Origin: CADEFQ01 sp035433705
GTDB taxonomy: Bacteria; Pseudomonadota; Gammaproteobacteria; Steroidobacterales; Steroidobacteraceae
DNA length: 64,000 bases
Assembly (NCBI GenBank): GCA_035433705.1
Contig: DAORVK010000004.1
Coordinates: 42,478-106,477, forward strand
Direction of reading: 5' to 3'
Shown here: piece by piece, positions 8,276 to 17,208 of the stretch
How the letters are laid out: the number at the start of each line of letters is the position of its first letter
How positions within the stretch are numbered: the stretch's first letter is position 1
Program-made: the position numbers and the translations under genes
Notes under the pieces: model-generated
The model's database searches: none
What the model saw: the letters and a program-made list of their open reading frames with translations, nothing else
Told to the model about the DNA's origin: nothing

Positions 8276-9235
8276 ATGCCGCTCAGCGAGTTCGCGCTGA
8301 TCGACCGCTATTTCCGCGATTGCGGTTCACGGCGGGATACGCGCATCGGCATCGGTGACGATGGCGCGGTGCTCGCGCCGCCCGCGGGTCACGAACTCGT
8401 TGCCGTCGTCGATACGCTGGTCGAGGGGGTGCATTTTCCGCCCCTGTCGCCCGCGCGTTCGATCGGGCATCGTGCGCTCGCAGTCAATCTCAGCGACATC
8501 GCGGCGATGGGCGCGACCCCGGCGTGGGCGCTGCTTGCGCTGACATTGCCGCGGGCCGAAGAGGACTGGCTCGGCGAGTTCGTGGCGGGGTTCGGTGACC
8601 TCGCGCGCCTGCACGATGTGCAACTCGTCGGTGGCGATACGACGTCCGGGCCACTCACGGTCACGGTGCAGGTCCTCGGCATCGTGCCGCGTGGTGAGGC
8701 GCTGCTGCGCCGGGGTGGGCAGGCCGGCGACGTCGTGTACGTGACCGGCACACCGGGCGACGCCGCTTGCGGGCTTGCGGTGCTGCAGGGGCGGTCGCGC
8801 ACACCCGCAACGACACCTGCAACGGCACTCGACGCATTGCGCGACCGCTTCCACTTTCCAGAGCCGCGCTGCGCGGCCGGCGTGCGGTTGCGCGGCGTCG
8901 CGAGCGCGTGCATCGACGTCTCCGACGGCCTCGCCGGAGACCTCGGCAAGCTCGCCGCGGCGAGCGGCTGCGGTGCGCGCGTCGAGATCACGCAGTTGCC
9001 GCTTTCGGAACCACTGCTCGCGGTGGCCGGACGCGCCGCTGCCGAGCACTTCGCACTCACGGGCGGCGACGACTACGAGCTGTGTTTCACGGTGCCGCCC
9101 GCATTGGTGGCCGCGCTCGAGGGCCTGCCGTGCACGGCCATCGGGCGCCTCACCACCGGTCGCGGCGTGGCGGTCCTGCGGGGTGACAGTGTGATCGAGT
9201 TCTCGCATTCCGGGTTCGACCACTTCGCCGGCTGA
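8276..9235 (+). CDS. thiL: Thiamine-monophosphate kinase
   Basis: ThiL phosphorylates thiamine monophosphate to the active diphosphate. The 319-residue protein has the AIR-synthase-like kinase fold: IGIGDDGAVLAPP near residue 24 (metal and nucleotide binding), DTLVEGVHF, then ALAVNLSDIAAMGATPAWALL. VGGDTTSGPLTV, ISDVS-type CIDVSDGLAGDLGKLA and the C-terminal GGDDYELCFTVPP follow. GAGGGGG before the ATG is a good Shine-Dalgarno. It ends the riboflavin operon; pgpA, which often follows thiL, is absent here and a kinase gene stands in its place. Confidence 0.95.
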   Translation: MPLSEFALIDRYFRDCGSRRDTRIGIGDDGAVLAPPAGHELVAVVDTLVEGVHFPPLSPARSIGHRALAVNLSDIAAMGATPAWALLALTLPRAEEDWLGEFVAGFGDLARLHDVQLVGGDTTSGPLTVTVQVLGIVPRGEALLRRGGQAGDVVYVTGTPGDAACGLAVLQGRSRTPATTPATALDALRDRFHFPEPRCAAGVRLRGVASACIDVSDGLAGDLGKLAAASGCGARVEITQLPLSEPLLAVAGRAAAEHFALTGGDDYELCFTVPPALVAALEGLPCTAIGRLTTGRGVAVLRGDSVIEFSHSGFDHFAG

Positions 9236-9285
9236 CGCCCGAGCGATCCGCGAGGCGCATCACAGATCGCCCGTGGCGCCGCACC

Positions 9286-9291
9286 TATTCT
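9286..9291 (+). promoter_or_regulatory. -10-like hexamer TATTCT before the kinase gene
   Basis: TATTCT ends eight bases before the ATG at 9300, in a 64-base gap after thiL. No Shine-Dalgarno is present. It fits the near-leaderless pattern seen at several other genes here. Confidence 0.4.
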
Positions 9292-9299
9292 GGCCCGCG

Positions 9300-10619
9300 A
9301 TGTCCACGCCGGCCCACAATGCCCTGCCGAACGGGAGGATTCCCGACAAGATCGGCAAGTACGTGATCGTCAACGAGGTCGGCAAGGGCAGCACCGGCAC
9401 GGTCTACCTCTCGCACGACCCGTACTACGGTCGCGACGTCGCGATCAAGGTCTACAACATCGACGCCGGCGGCGATGAGGAGCGTGCGCGCATCTCGCGC
9501 AAGATGTTCCTCTCGGAAGCGCACATGGTCGGCATGCTGCAGCATCCGCACATCCTGCCCATCTATGACGCGGGCGAGGAGAACGGCCACTGCTACATCG
9601 TGACCGAGCACGTGCACGGCGCGCGCACGCTCGCGGCCTACTGCAAGCCCGACAACCTGCTGCGCGTCGACGACGTCGTCGAGATTGTCTACAAGTGCGC
9701 GAAGGCGCTGAACTACGCGCATTCGCGCGGCGTGATCCACCGCGACATCAAGCCCTCGAACATCATGCTGACGCAGGACAGTGATGTTCGCATCATCGAC
9801 TTCGGCATCGCGCTCGTCGCCGATTCCGACATCTCGCGCATCGAGGGCATCGCCGGCAGCCCCTCCTACATGTCGCCCGAGCAGGTGCAGAGCCTCGAGT
9901 TGACGAACCGCTCGGATCTCTATTCGCTCGGTGCGGTGATGTACGAGATGCTGGCGGGCGTGCGGCCGTTCCGCGCAGGCAATCTCGCGAAGCTGCTGCA
10001 CCAGATCGTCTACGCGACGCCGGCGCCCATCCACACTCTCGCGCCCGACGTGCCCGAAGAGCTCGAGACCGTGGTCGCGATGGCGCTGCAGAAGCTTCCA
10101 GAGAGGCGCTACAAGAGCGGCCTGGACCTTGCAGCCGAATTGACGCGCGTGCACCAGAAGCTGCGCCAGCGCTACGCGCGCATCGATCAGCAGGAGCAGT
10201 TCGCGACGCTGCGTCGCCTCAAGTTCTTTCACGAGTTCTCGCACGCGGAGATCTGGGAAGTGCTGCGCGCGAGCAACTGGCAGGATTACGCGGGCGCTGA
10301 AGAAATCGTCAAGGAAGGCGAGATGGACGACCGGTTCTACGTCGTCGTAGCCGGCGAGTGCGTCGTCGAGCGCCATGGACGGCGCCTCGGCGTGCTCGAG
10401 AGTGGCGACTGCTTCGGCGAGACGAGCTACGTGCAGGGCGCGAAGCGCACCGCCACGGTGAAGGCGAATGGCGCGGTCACGGTGCTCAAGGTGAGCTCGA
10501 CGCTGCTCGAGCAGGTCTCCGCCTCCTGCCAGCTGCGCTTCAACCGTGTGTTCCTGCGCGGCATGATCAGTCGCCTGCAGAACGCGGAGCAGCGGGTGGC
10601 GGCAGAAGCCGCCTCGTAA
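9300..10619 (+). CDS. Ser/Thr protein kinase fused to a cyclic-nucleotide-binding domain
   Basis: The 439-residue protein joins a Hanks-type kinase (about residues 18-280) to a CRP-like sensor domain (about 310-430). The kinase retains the Gly loop (VGKGSTGTVYLS), the VAIK lysine (VAIKVY), the catalytic HRDIKPSNIML, the metal site IIDFGIAL and the APE-like SPSYMSPEQ, so it should be active. The C-terminal domain contains GDCFGETSY followed by KRTATVKA, matching the Glu and Arg that hold the cyclic phosphate in CRP. No membrane segment is seen, so this is a soluble kinase. The start is ATG at 9300; a GTG at 9273 would add nine residues. Its 3' end overlaps the convergent S9 peptidase gene by 53 bases. 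Targets and ligand are unknown; a ligand-gated kinase is an inference from architecture. Confidence 0.88.
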   Translation: MSTPAHNALPNGRIPDKIGKYVIVNEVGKGSTGTVYLSHDPYYGRDVAIKVYNIDAGGDEERARISRKMFLSEAHMVGMLQHPHILPIYDAGEENGHCYIVTEHVHGARTLAAYCKPDNLLRVDDVVEIVYKCAKALNYAHSRGVIHRDIKPSNIMLTQDSDVRIIDFGIALVADSDISRIEGIAGSPSYMSPEQVQSLELTNRSDLYSLGAVMYEMLAGVRPFRAGNLAKLLHQIVYATPAPIHTLAPDVPEELETVVAMALQKLPERRYKSGLDLAAELTRVHQKLRQRYARIDQQEQFATLRRLKFFHEFSHAEIWEVLRASNWQDYAGAEEIVKEGEMDDRFYVVVAGECVVERHGRRLGVLESGDCFGETSYVQGAKRTATVKANGAVTVLKVSSTLLEQVSASCQLRFNRVFLRGMISRLQNAEQRVAAEAAS

Positions 10620-12666
10620 ACCAGTCGAGGATGATCGCGAGCCGCTCGACCCGCTGACTGGGCGGGCCGTTGCGCGAGAGGCCGTGCGAGGATGCCGGGA
10701 AGAGCACAAGCTTCGCCGGCTTGCCGAGCATCCTGAGCGCGTTGTAGTAGCCGATGCCCTGGTCCATCGGCGTGCGGTAATCCTGCTCGCTCTGGATCAC
10801 GAGTACCGGCGTCTTCACCCGTTCGACGAGATTGATCGGCGAGCGATCGAAATACTCTTGCGGTGAGCGCCACGGATAGTCGTGGAACCAGTGCTGCGCG
10901 AAAAAGCCGTTCAGGTCGGCGACCACCGTGTGCGATGCGAAGTCGACCACCGGGCGCTCCACGAGCGCCGCGGCGAAGCGGTCGGTCTGCCCGATCGTCC
11001 AGCTTGTGAGCACCCCGCCGCCGCTGCCGCCACCCACGCCGAGACGCGTGATATCGATGTATCCGCGTGCGATCACGCTGTCGAGCACAACCATCAGGTC
11101 GCGATAGTCGTCGCCCGGATAGCGGAATTGCACGCTGTTGGCGAAGGCCTCGCCGTAGCCGGTGCTGCCGCGCGGGTTCACGATGAGCACGGGGAGCCCC
11201 GCGTGGGCAAGCACCTGGAACTCGTGGAAGAAGCTCTCGCCGTACATCGCGTGCGGGCCGCCGTGGATGTAGAGCATCAGCGGATATTTCTTCGAAGCGT
11301 CGAAGCCTGGCGGCTTCGCGAGCCAGCCCTGGATGCGCGAGCCGTCGAACGAATCGACCCACAGCTCCTCGTAAGGCGTGAGCGTGCTGTCTGCGAAGGC
11401 ATCGCGACCGTGGGTCGTGCGCTGTAGCCACTTGCCACCTGGCCGCTCGAGAGTCCAGATGTCGTAGGGCTGCGTGGGCGAGCCGAACACGGCGACGATG
11501 CGTCCCGTGCGCGCCAGTGAAAACTCGCGCAGGTCGCCACGCAGCTGCGCGGACATCGCCACCGGCGCGCCACCCGCCGTGCTCACGCGGTAGAGTTGCG
11601 TGAGCCCGTGATCGGCTGCGATGAACCAGAGCGCCTTGCCGGACGCGTCGAACTGCAATCGCGTGCCGCTGCCGCGCGGCAGCGGAACATCGCTCATCGC
11701 AGTCTCGCCGATGTTGCGATCGAAGCCTGCCGTCACGTTCTGGATCGTGGCGAGGCCTCCCGCGGCGAGGGTGGTGGCGTAGAGCCGCGTCGTCGTCGAA
11801 CTGCGTCGTGGCAGCGTGTCGTCGAAGCCCGTCCATGCAATGCGGCCGCCGTGCGACAGGGCGATCAGATCGCCATCGGGACCACGGCGGTCGGTCAGCG
11901 CAACGGGCTTCGCACCGGCGGCTGCCTCTACTCGATAGAGCTCGCTGTCGAGCGGAGCAACGGGCGGATTCGGGTCAGGCAGGGCGCTGAATACCAGCGC
12001 CCTGCCGTCCTGTGTCCATGCGGGTTCCGACGGTTCGGTGCGACCCTCCCAGAGCGGGCCAAGCGCCGGGCCATGATCGCCCGCGACATCGACCACCCAG
12101 AGCTGCGAGCGCTGCCCGGGCAGGAAGCCAGGCGCTCCGTCGATGCGGTAGTAGAGCCGCTCGGTGATGCGTGCGCGACCGGCGCCCCCGGCTTTGACCT
12201 CCGGTTCAGCGGACGCGGGGCGCGCGAGAAAGGCGATGCGCTGCCCGTCCGGCGACCACGAGAATGCGCTGACGCCTTCCTTCTCCGCCGTGAGCGGCCA
12301 GGCCTCGCCGCCGCGCATGTCGAGGACATAAATCTGGCGCTTCTCCGCGCGGTTTGACAGGAATGCGAGCCGCGAACCGTCAGGTGACCAGCGCGGGCGC
12401 GCATCATCCGCGGGCCCGCCGACCAGGAGGCGCGGCGCGCCGGCGCCTTCGATCAGCCAGATGTCGCCCTGGTAGTCGTCTTTCCCGAGGTCGGCGTGCG
12501 CCACGACATAGGCGATGCGCTGGCCGTCGTCGCTCACCTGCGCGTCGCCGACGAAGGGCGTCTGCGCGATCGATGCGGCATCGAGGCCCGCGGCACCAAC
12601 CCGCCCCCCCGTGAACAGCGCGAACAGGGCGAGAGGCAAGGCGAACGATCGGTGCGTCATGTTCAT
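10567..12666 (-). CDS. S9 family (prolyl oligopeptidase-like) exported peptidase
   Basis: This 699-residue serine peptidase is of the acylaminoacyl-/dipeptidyl-peptidase S9 group. Residues 1-~26 form a signal peptide (a hydrophobic run ending GGRVGAAG), predicting export to the periplasm. The next ~400 residues are WD40/PD40-like propeller repeats (VSDDGQRIAYVV, RWSPDGSRLAFLS, SWSPDGQRIAFLA). The alpha/beta-hydrolase domain carries the nucleophile in GVGGGSGGG (Ser548), Asp in QSEQDYRTP (Asp629) and His in SSHGL (His661). A longer frame reaches upstream, but it runs through the divergent methyltransferase gene and lacks a signal peptide at its start. ATG at 12666 is therefore preferred (ATG at 12660 is equally possible). 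TACCAT at 12693-12698 may be its -10. Confidence 0.9.
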   Translation of the reverse strand: MNMTHRSFALPLALFALFTGGRVGAAGLDAASIAQTPFVGDAQVSDDGQRIAYVVAHADLGKDDYQGDIWLIEGAGAPRLLVGGPADDARPRWSPDGSRLAFLSNRAEKRQIYVLDMRGGEAWPLTAEKEGVSAFSWSPDGQRIAFLARPASAEPEVKAGGAGRARITERLYYRIDGAPGFLPGQRSQLWVVDVAGDHGPALGPLWEGRTEPSEPAWTQDGRALVFSALPDPNPPVAPLDSELYRVEAAAGAKPVALTDRRGPDGDLIALSHGGRIAWTGFDDTLPRRSSTTTRLYATTLAAGGLATIQNVTAGFDRNIGETAMSDVPLPRGSGTRLQFDASGKALWFIAADHGLTQLYRVSTAGGAPVAMSAQLRGDLREFSLARTGRIVAVFGSPTQPYDIWTLERPGGKWLQRTTHGRDAFADSTLTPYEELWVDSFDGSRIQGWLAKPPGFDASKKYPLMLYIHGGPHAMYGESFFHEFQVLAHAGLPVLIVNPRGSTGYGEAFANSVQFRYPGDDYRDLMVVLDSVIARGYIDITRLGVGGGSGGGVLTSWTIGQTDRFAAALVERPVVDFASHTVVADLNGFFAQHWFHDYPWRSPQEYFDRSPINLVERVKTPVLVIQSEQDYRTPMDQGIGYYNALRMLGKPAKLVLFPASSHGLSRNGPPSQRVERLAIILDWFTRRLLPPPAAPRSAGD

Positions 12667-12721
12667 GTCCGCGAGGAGCGTCGGGTGGCGCCATGGTACA
12701 GAAAACAGGGACAATGACGCG

Positions 12722-13546
12722 ATGCAGGTACCCTGGCGCAAGCGCGTCTCGCGACTGATACGGGCACGCTGGCGCGCGCGCGTGCTGTCGCGGCACGGTG
12801 TTGCGCTCGTGGCCGAAACGAAAAATGGCACGCTCGCAGTCGATGCGCGCGATTTCAACGTGTCGCGGCATCTTCTCGAACACGGCGAATACGATTGGCA
12901 CCAGATCACCCTGCTGCAATCCCTCGTGGCGCCGGGCGCGCGTCTCGTCGTGGTCGGCGCGCACCTCGGCAGCGTGCTGATCCCGCTTGCCAGGGTGTGC
13001 GGGGCGCAATCCACCCTCGCTTTCGAGCCAAGTCCGCGCAATCGCCGACTGCTTGCGATGAACCTCGTGCTGAACGGACTCGGTGACGTGCGTGTGGAGG
13101 CGAGCGCGGTGGGCGAGGCGCCCGGCACGGCGCGCTTTACGGAAAATCCGGTCAATTCAGGCAACAGCCGCCTGAGTCCGGGCGGCGAGATTGAAGTGCC
13201 GGTCGTGACGCTGGATGCGTCCGTGCCGCAGGCCTGGCCCGGAGTCGATCTCCTCATCGTCGATGCCGAGGGCTTCGAGGTACAGGTGCTGCGCGGCGCG
13301 AGTGCGGTGCTGTCGCGGACACGGGCGCTCTATGTGGAGTTTGCGCCGGAGCAGCTCGCAGAGCAGGGCTGCAGTGTTGCGCAGTTCGCGACGCTCCTTG
13401 CGGGGGCATTCGACATCACGTACGCACTACGAGGCGCGCACACCGTGCGTATTGCAGGCCCGCTCGCCGATTACCTCGCCCAGCATAGCGCGCGCGGCAC
13501 GCGCTTCGACCTGCTTGCGACGCGCGCGCCGCTGGCAGTCCCCTGA
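12722..13546 (+). CDS. FkbM family SAM-dependent methyltransferase
   Basis: This 274-residue protein resembles FkbM-type methyltransferases, which O-methylate sugars or small molecules using S-adenosylmethionine. It shows a SAM-binding segment VVVGAHLGSVLIPLA (about residues 79-93), acidic loop AFEPSPRNRRLLAMN, a variable central part, and DLLIVDAEGFEVQVLRGA typical of the family C-terminal half. The start is ATG at 12722; a GACAAT hexamer ends six bases before it, with no Shine-Dalgarno. It is divergent from the S9 peptidase gene and ends three bases before the convergent folE2 stop. The substrate is not identifiable. Confidence 0.85.
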   Translation: MQVPWRKRVSRLIRARWRARVLSRHGVALVAETKNGTLAVDARDFNVSRHLLEHGEYDWHQITLLQSLVAPGARLVVVGAHLGSVLIPLARVCGAQSTLAFEPSPRNRRLLAMNLVLNGLGDVRVEASAVGEAPGTARFTENPVNSGNSRLSPGGEIEVPVVTLDASVPQAWPGVDLLIVDAEGFEVQVLRGASAVLSRTRALYVEFAPEQLAEQGCSVAQFATLLAGAFDITYALRGAHTVRIAGPLADYLAQHSARGTRFDLLATRAPLAVP

Positions 13547-13549
13547 GAC

Positions 13550-14365
13550 TCAGCCAGCCTCCTCACGCTCGACCCGCGCGTAGGCCGAGTGGTTGTGGAT
13601 CGACTCGAAGTTCTCGGCCTCGATCACATAGGCCGCGACGCGCTCATCGCGATTGAGCCGCACGGCGACGTCGCGTACCAGGTCTTCAACGAACTTCGGA
13701 TTGTCGTAGGCGTGCTCGGTGACGTACTTCTCGTCGGGTCGCTTCAGGATGCCATAGAGCCCGCAGGATGCTTCGGACTCGGCGACGTCGATCAGTTCCT
13801 CGATCCACATGTGGCTGTGCAGCTTCACTTCGATCGTGACGTGCGAGCGCTGGTTGTGCGCGCCCCGGTCGGAAATCTTCTTCGAGCACGGGCACAGGCT
13901 CGTCACCGGCACGACCACCTTCAGCCACAGCGAAGTCGTGCCGTGGCGATGCTCGCCGACCAGGGCCGCACGGTAGTCCATCAGGCTCTGCACGCCGGAC
14001 ACCGGCGCCGACTTCATCACGAAGAACGGAAACGACATCTCGATGTGGCCGGCATCGGCCTCGAGGCGACCCGTCATCTCCTCGAGCATCGCGCGGAACG
14101 AGTCGACGGAGATCTCGCGTTGCCGATGCAGGATCTCGACGAAGCGAGACATGTGCGTGCCCTTGAAATTGTGGGGCAGATTCACGTACATGTTGAAGGT
14201 GGCGATCGTGTGCTGCTCGCCCTCGGCGCGATCCTTCACGCGCACCGGGTGCGTGATCTCCTTGATCCCGACCTTGTTGATCGGAATGCGGCGGGTGTCG
14301 GCGTGGCCCTGGACGTCTTCGACGGCGTGACCGTGAGGTCGGGGTGCAGTTGCGGTCGGGGTCAT
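13550..14365 (-). CDS. folE2: GTP cyclohydrolase FolE2 (type IB)
   Basis: FolE2 converts GTP to 7,8-dihydroneopterin triphosphate, the first step of folate synthesis. It is a metal-flexible alternative to FolE. The 271-residue protein contains the metal-site Cys in VTSLCPCSKKISDRGAHNQRS, the conserved Glu in HIEMSFPFF, and the family N-terminal phrase INKVGIKEITHPV. The start is ATG at 14365, overlapping the upstream dxs stop (ATGA). A perfect TATAAT sits six bases before it inside the dxs 3' end. It is the last gene of xseB-ispA-dxs-folE2. It is unrelated to the RibA activity missing from the riboflavin operon. Confidence 0.95.
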   Translation of the reverse strand: MTPTATAPRPHGHAVEDVQGHADTRRIPINKVGIKEITHPVRVKDRAEGEQHTIATFNMYVNLPHNFKGTHMSRFVEILHRQREISVDSFRAMLEEMTGRLEADAGHIEMSFPFFVMKSAPVSGVQSLMDYRAALVGEHRHGTTSLWLKVVVPVTSLCPCSKKISDRGAHNQRSHVTIEVKLHSHMWIEELIDVAESEASCGLYGILKRPDEKYVTEHAYDNPKFVEDLVRDVAVRLNRDERVAAYVIEAENFESIHNHSAYARVEREEAG

Positions 14366-16275
14366 GGGGCCATTATACGGGCCCGGGCCGGGCTGGCCGT
14401 CAGTGCAGACCACCAATGGCCGGTCGCCGCGAGGAGGCCCGGCGTGTCGAGCCCCGCCATCGCGAGGCATTCCTCGCGCGAGCCGTGCTCGATGAACCGG
14501 TCCGGGATGCCGAGCGAGAGCAGCGGCACCGTGATCTGTTCGGCGGCCAGCAATTCCGTGACCGCGGACCCGGCGCCACCCGCCACCACGTTTTCCTCAA
14601 GCGTCAGCACGGCACGGTGCCGCGCGGCGAGCTGCAGCACGAGTGCTTCGTCGAGCGGCTTCACGAAGCGCATGTTCACGACCGTGGCGTCGAAGCGGTC
14701 GCCGATGGCCGTGGCACCTTCCAGCAGGGCGCCCCAGGCGAGCACGAGGAGACCGCTGCGGCCTTCGCGGCGAATGTCGGCCTTGCCAACCGGCAGGGCG
14801 GTCATGTCGGTGGCGATCTTCGCGCCGGGGCCCGCGCCGCGCGGATAACGCACCGCCGCGGGGCCGGGCAGCGTGGTCGCGGTGTAGAGCATCTGCCGGC
14901 ATTCGTTCTCGTCGGCGGGGGCCATCACCACCATGTTCGGGATGCAGCGCAGGAACGAGAGGTCGAAGCTGCCCTGGTGGGTCGCGCCGTCGCTGCCGAC
15001 GAGGCCCGCGCGATCGAGCGCGAACACCACTGGCAGGTTCTGCAGCGCGACATCGTGGATCAGCTGATCGTAGGCACGCTGCAGGAACGTGGAGTAGATC
15101 GCCACCACCGGTTTCAGGCCCTCGCACGCAAGGCCCGCCGCGAAGGTCACCGCGTGCTGCTCGGCAATCGCGACATCGAAATAGCGATCGGGAAAACGCT
15201 TCGAGAACCCGACGAGGCCCGAGCCTTCGCGCATCGCGGGGGTGATGCCGATGATGCGCTCGTCGCGTGCAGCCATGTCACAGAGCCAGTCGCCGAACAC
15301 CTGCGAATAGCTCGGCCCGGCGGCTGCTTCCTTGAAGATCGTGCCGCTCGCGGGATCGAAGGGGCCCGGGCCGTGCCACTTGATCGGGTCGGCCTCCGCC
15401 GGCGCATAGCCTTTGCCCTTGCGGGTCTTGATGTGCAGGAACTGCGGCCCTTCGCGGCCGCGCAATCTGCGCAACGTGCTCACGAGTTCCTTCACGTCGT
15501 GGCCATCGACCACGCCGTGGTACGTGAAGCCGAGCTCCTCGAAGAGGGTGCTGGGCAGCACCATGCCCTTGAGATGCTCCTCGGAGCGGCGTGCGAATTC
15601 GCGCATCGTGGGCATCGGCTCGAGAAACCGCTTGCCGCCTTCGCGCACCTTCGCATACGTGCGGCTCGAGATGATCCGTGTGAGATAGCGCGACAGCGCC
15701 CCGACATTTTCCGAGATCGACATGTCGTTGTCGTTCAGCACGACGATGAGGTTCGCCTTGCGCGCGTCGGCATTGAGCATCGCTTCCCACGCGAGGCCGG
15801 CCGTGAGCGCGCCGTCGCCGATGACTGCGACGACACTGCGCTGCTCGTTGCGGTGCGCTGCGGCCACTGCCATGCCGAGCGCGGCGCTGATCGAGGTGCT
15901 CGAATGTCCGACGCCGAAGGTGTCGTATTCGCTCTCGGTGCGTGTCGGAAAGGGCGCAAGACCTCCCTTCTGCTTGATCGTGTCGAGCCGGCCGCCCCGG
16001 CCGGTCAGGACCTTGTGCGGATAGGCCTGATGACCGACGTCCCAGACGATGCGGTCGTACGGCGTCCTGAACACGTAGTGCAACGCAACGGTCAGCTCGA
16101 CCGTGCCAAGCCCCGCGGCGAAATGACCGCCGCGCGTCGCGACGGTATTGATCAGGTATGCGCGCAGCTCGTCGGCGAGCGTAGCCAGTTGTGACTCGTG
16201 CAGCTTCTCGCGCAGGTCGGCGGGAGAGTGGGCGACGGCGGCCAGCGTCGGGTAGGTGTCGGCGGAGAGGGTCAT
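14362..16275 (-). CDS. dxs: 1-deoxy-D-xylulose-5-phosphate synthase
   Basis: Dxs condenses pyruvate and glyceraldehyde-3-phosphate using thiamine diphosphate. It is the entry step of the MEP isoprenoid pathway. The 637-residue product has the thiamine-binding motif VIGDGALTAG...NDNDMSIS (about residues 150-185), the GHSSTSIS segment, and the transketolase pyrimidine-binding region IAEQHAVTFAAGLA near residue 370. The C-terminal transketolase domain follows. ATG at 16275 gives MTLSADTYPTL; TAGACT ends 12 bases upstream. It lies downstream of xseB-ispA, a conserved isoprenoid gene group. Confidence 0.97.
   Translation of the reverse strand: MTLSADTYPTLAAVAHSPADLREKLHESQLATLADELRAYLINTVATRGGHFAAGLGTVELTVALHYVFRTPYDRIVWDVGHQAYPHKVLTGRGGRLDTIKQKGGLAPFPTRTESEYDTFGVGHSSTSISAALGMAVAAAHRNEQRSVVAVIGDGALTAGLAWEAMLNADARKANLIVVLNDNDMSISENVGALSRYLTRIISSRTYAKVREGGKRFLEPMPTMREFARRSEEHLKGMVLPSTLFEELGFTYHGVVDGHDVKELVSTLRRLRGREGPQFLHIKTRKGKGYAPAEADPIKWHGPGPFDPASGTIFKEAAAGPSYSQVFGDWLCDMAARDERIIGITPAMREGSGLVGFSKRFPDRYFDVAIAEQHAVTFAAGLACEGLKPVVAIYSTFLQRAYDQLIHDVALQNLPVVFALDRAGLVGSDGATHQGSFDLSFLRCIPNMVVMAPADENECRQMLYTATTLPGPAAVRYPRGAGPGAKIATDMTALPVGKADIRREGRSGLLVLAWGALLEGATAIGDRFDATVVNMRFVKPLDEALVLQLAARHRAVLTLEENVVAGGAGSAVTELLAAEQITVPLLSLGIPDRFIEHGSREECLAMAGLDTPGLLAATGHWWSALTASPARARIMAP
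14372..14377 (-). promoter_or_regulatory. Consensus -10 hexamer TATAAT directly upstream of folE2
   Basis: On the minus strand TATAAT is followed by exactly six bases and then the folE2 ATG. It lies within the last codons of dxs. It could provide a second, leaderless transcript for folE2. No good -35 is visible. Confidence 0.5.
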
Positions 16276-16302
16276 GCTAGTCCGGAAAGTCTACACGCGT
16301 GC

Positions 16303-17208
16303 TCAGCGTTCGCGGCGGACGACGTAATGCGCCAGCTGCACGAGTACGTCGGTCGCAGCACCGAGCGGGTCGAGCGCGGCGACAGCGCGGTCGTGGGCGG
16401 CGTGGGCCAGTTGGCGCGATGCCGTGAGGCCGACACGGGTGGCGTAGGTAGGCTTGGTGCGCGCGGCGTCGCTGCCCGGCGTCTTGCCGAGCTTCGCCGC
16501 ATGGCCCTCGACGTCGAGGATGTCGTCCTGGATCTGGAAAGCGAGGCCGATTTCCGCTCCGAAACGGGCGAGCGCCTCGTAGCGATCGCCCGAATCCACC
16601 CCGGCGGCAATCGCGCCAAGCAGCACGCTCGCGCGGATCAGCGCCCCCGTCTTGCGGCGGTGCATGTTTTCCATTGCGGGCACGTCGAGCGCGTGTCCGA
16701 TGGATTCGAGGTCGATCGCCTGGCCACCGGCCATGCCGCTCGTGCCGATCGCCGCTGCGAGCACGCGGATCATCGCGATCTGCCTGCCCACGAGGTGCGT
16801 CGGGTCGCCGGGCAGCGGATGCGAGAGCACTTCGAAGGCGTGCGCCTGCAGCGCGTCGCCGGCGAGCAGCGCGGTGGGCTCGTCGAACGCGCGATGGCAG
16901 GTAGGCCGGCCGCGACGCAGATCGTCGTCGTCCATCGCGGGCAGATCGTCGTGGATGAGGCTGTACACATGAATCAGCTCGACGGCGGCCGCGGGCGCGT
17001 CGAGCGCTTCGAGCGACGCGCCGAGCGCCGAACCTGTCGCGTAGACCAGCACCGGTCGCAGGCGTTTGCCGCCGCCGAGGGCGCTGTAGCGCATGGCGTC
17101 GCGCAGCCGCGCGCTGGCGGCGTCCGGCAGGGCAAGGGCGCGATCGAGTACCGCCTCGATGCGGTCCTGGAGGCTCGCGACGCGCGCCTCGAATGTGGCG
17201 CTGCTCAC
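16303..17208 (-). CDS. ispA: (2E,6E)-farnesyl diphosphate synthase
   Basis: IspA elongates isopentenyl and dimethylallyl diphosphate to farnesyl diphosphate for quinones and undecaprenyl phosphate. The 301-residue protein has the first aspartate-rich motif in LIHDDLPAMDDDDLRRG and the second in QIQDDILDVEG, plus GGGKRLRPVL near residue 46. The start is GTG at 17208, overlapping the xseB stop (GTGA). Longer upstream readings run into xseB and add no family sequence. Length matches E. coli IspA (299). Confidence 0.95.
   Translation of the reverse strand: MSSATFEARVASLQDRIEAVLDRALALPDAASARLRDAMRYSALGGGKRLRPVLVYATGSALGASLEALDAPAAAVELIHVYSLIHDDLPAMDDDDLRRGRPTCHRAFDEPTALLAGDALQAHAFEVLSHPLPGDPTHLVGRQIAMIRVLAAAIGTSGMAGGQAIDLESIGHALDVPAMENMHRRKTGALIRASVLLGAIAAGVDSGDRYEALARFGAEIGLAFQIQDDILDVEGHAAKLGKTPGSDAARTKPTYATRVGLTASRQLAHAAHDRAVAALDPLGAATDVLVQLAHYVVRRER

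Noticed and set aside
12667..13257. N-terminal extension of the S9 peptidase
   Set aside because: It would cross the divergent FkbM gene and remove the clear signal peptide at the internal ATG.
14344..16194. 616-codon plus-strand frame opposite dxs
   Set aside because: Antisense shadow; dxs motifs are unambiguous on the minus strand.
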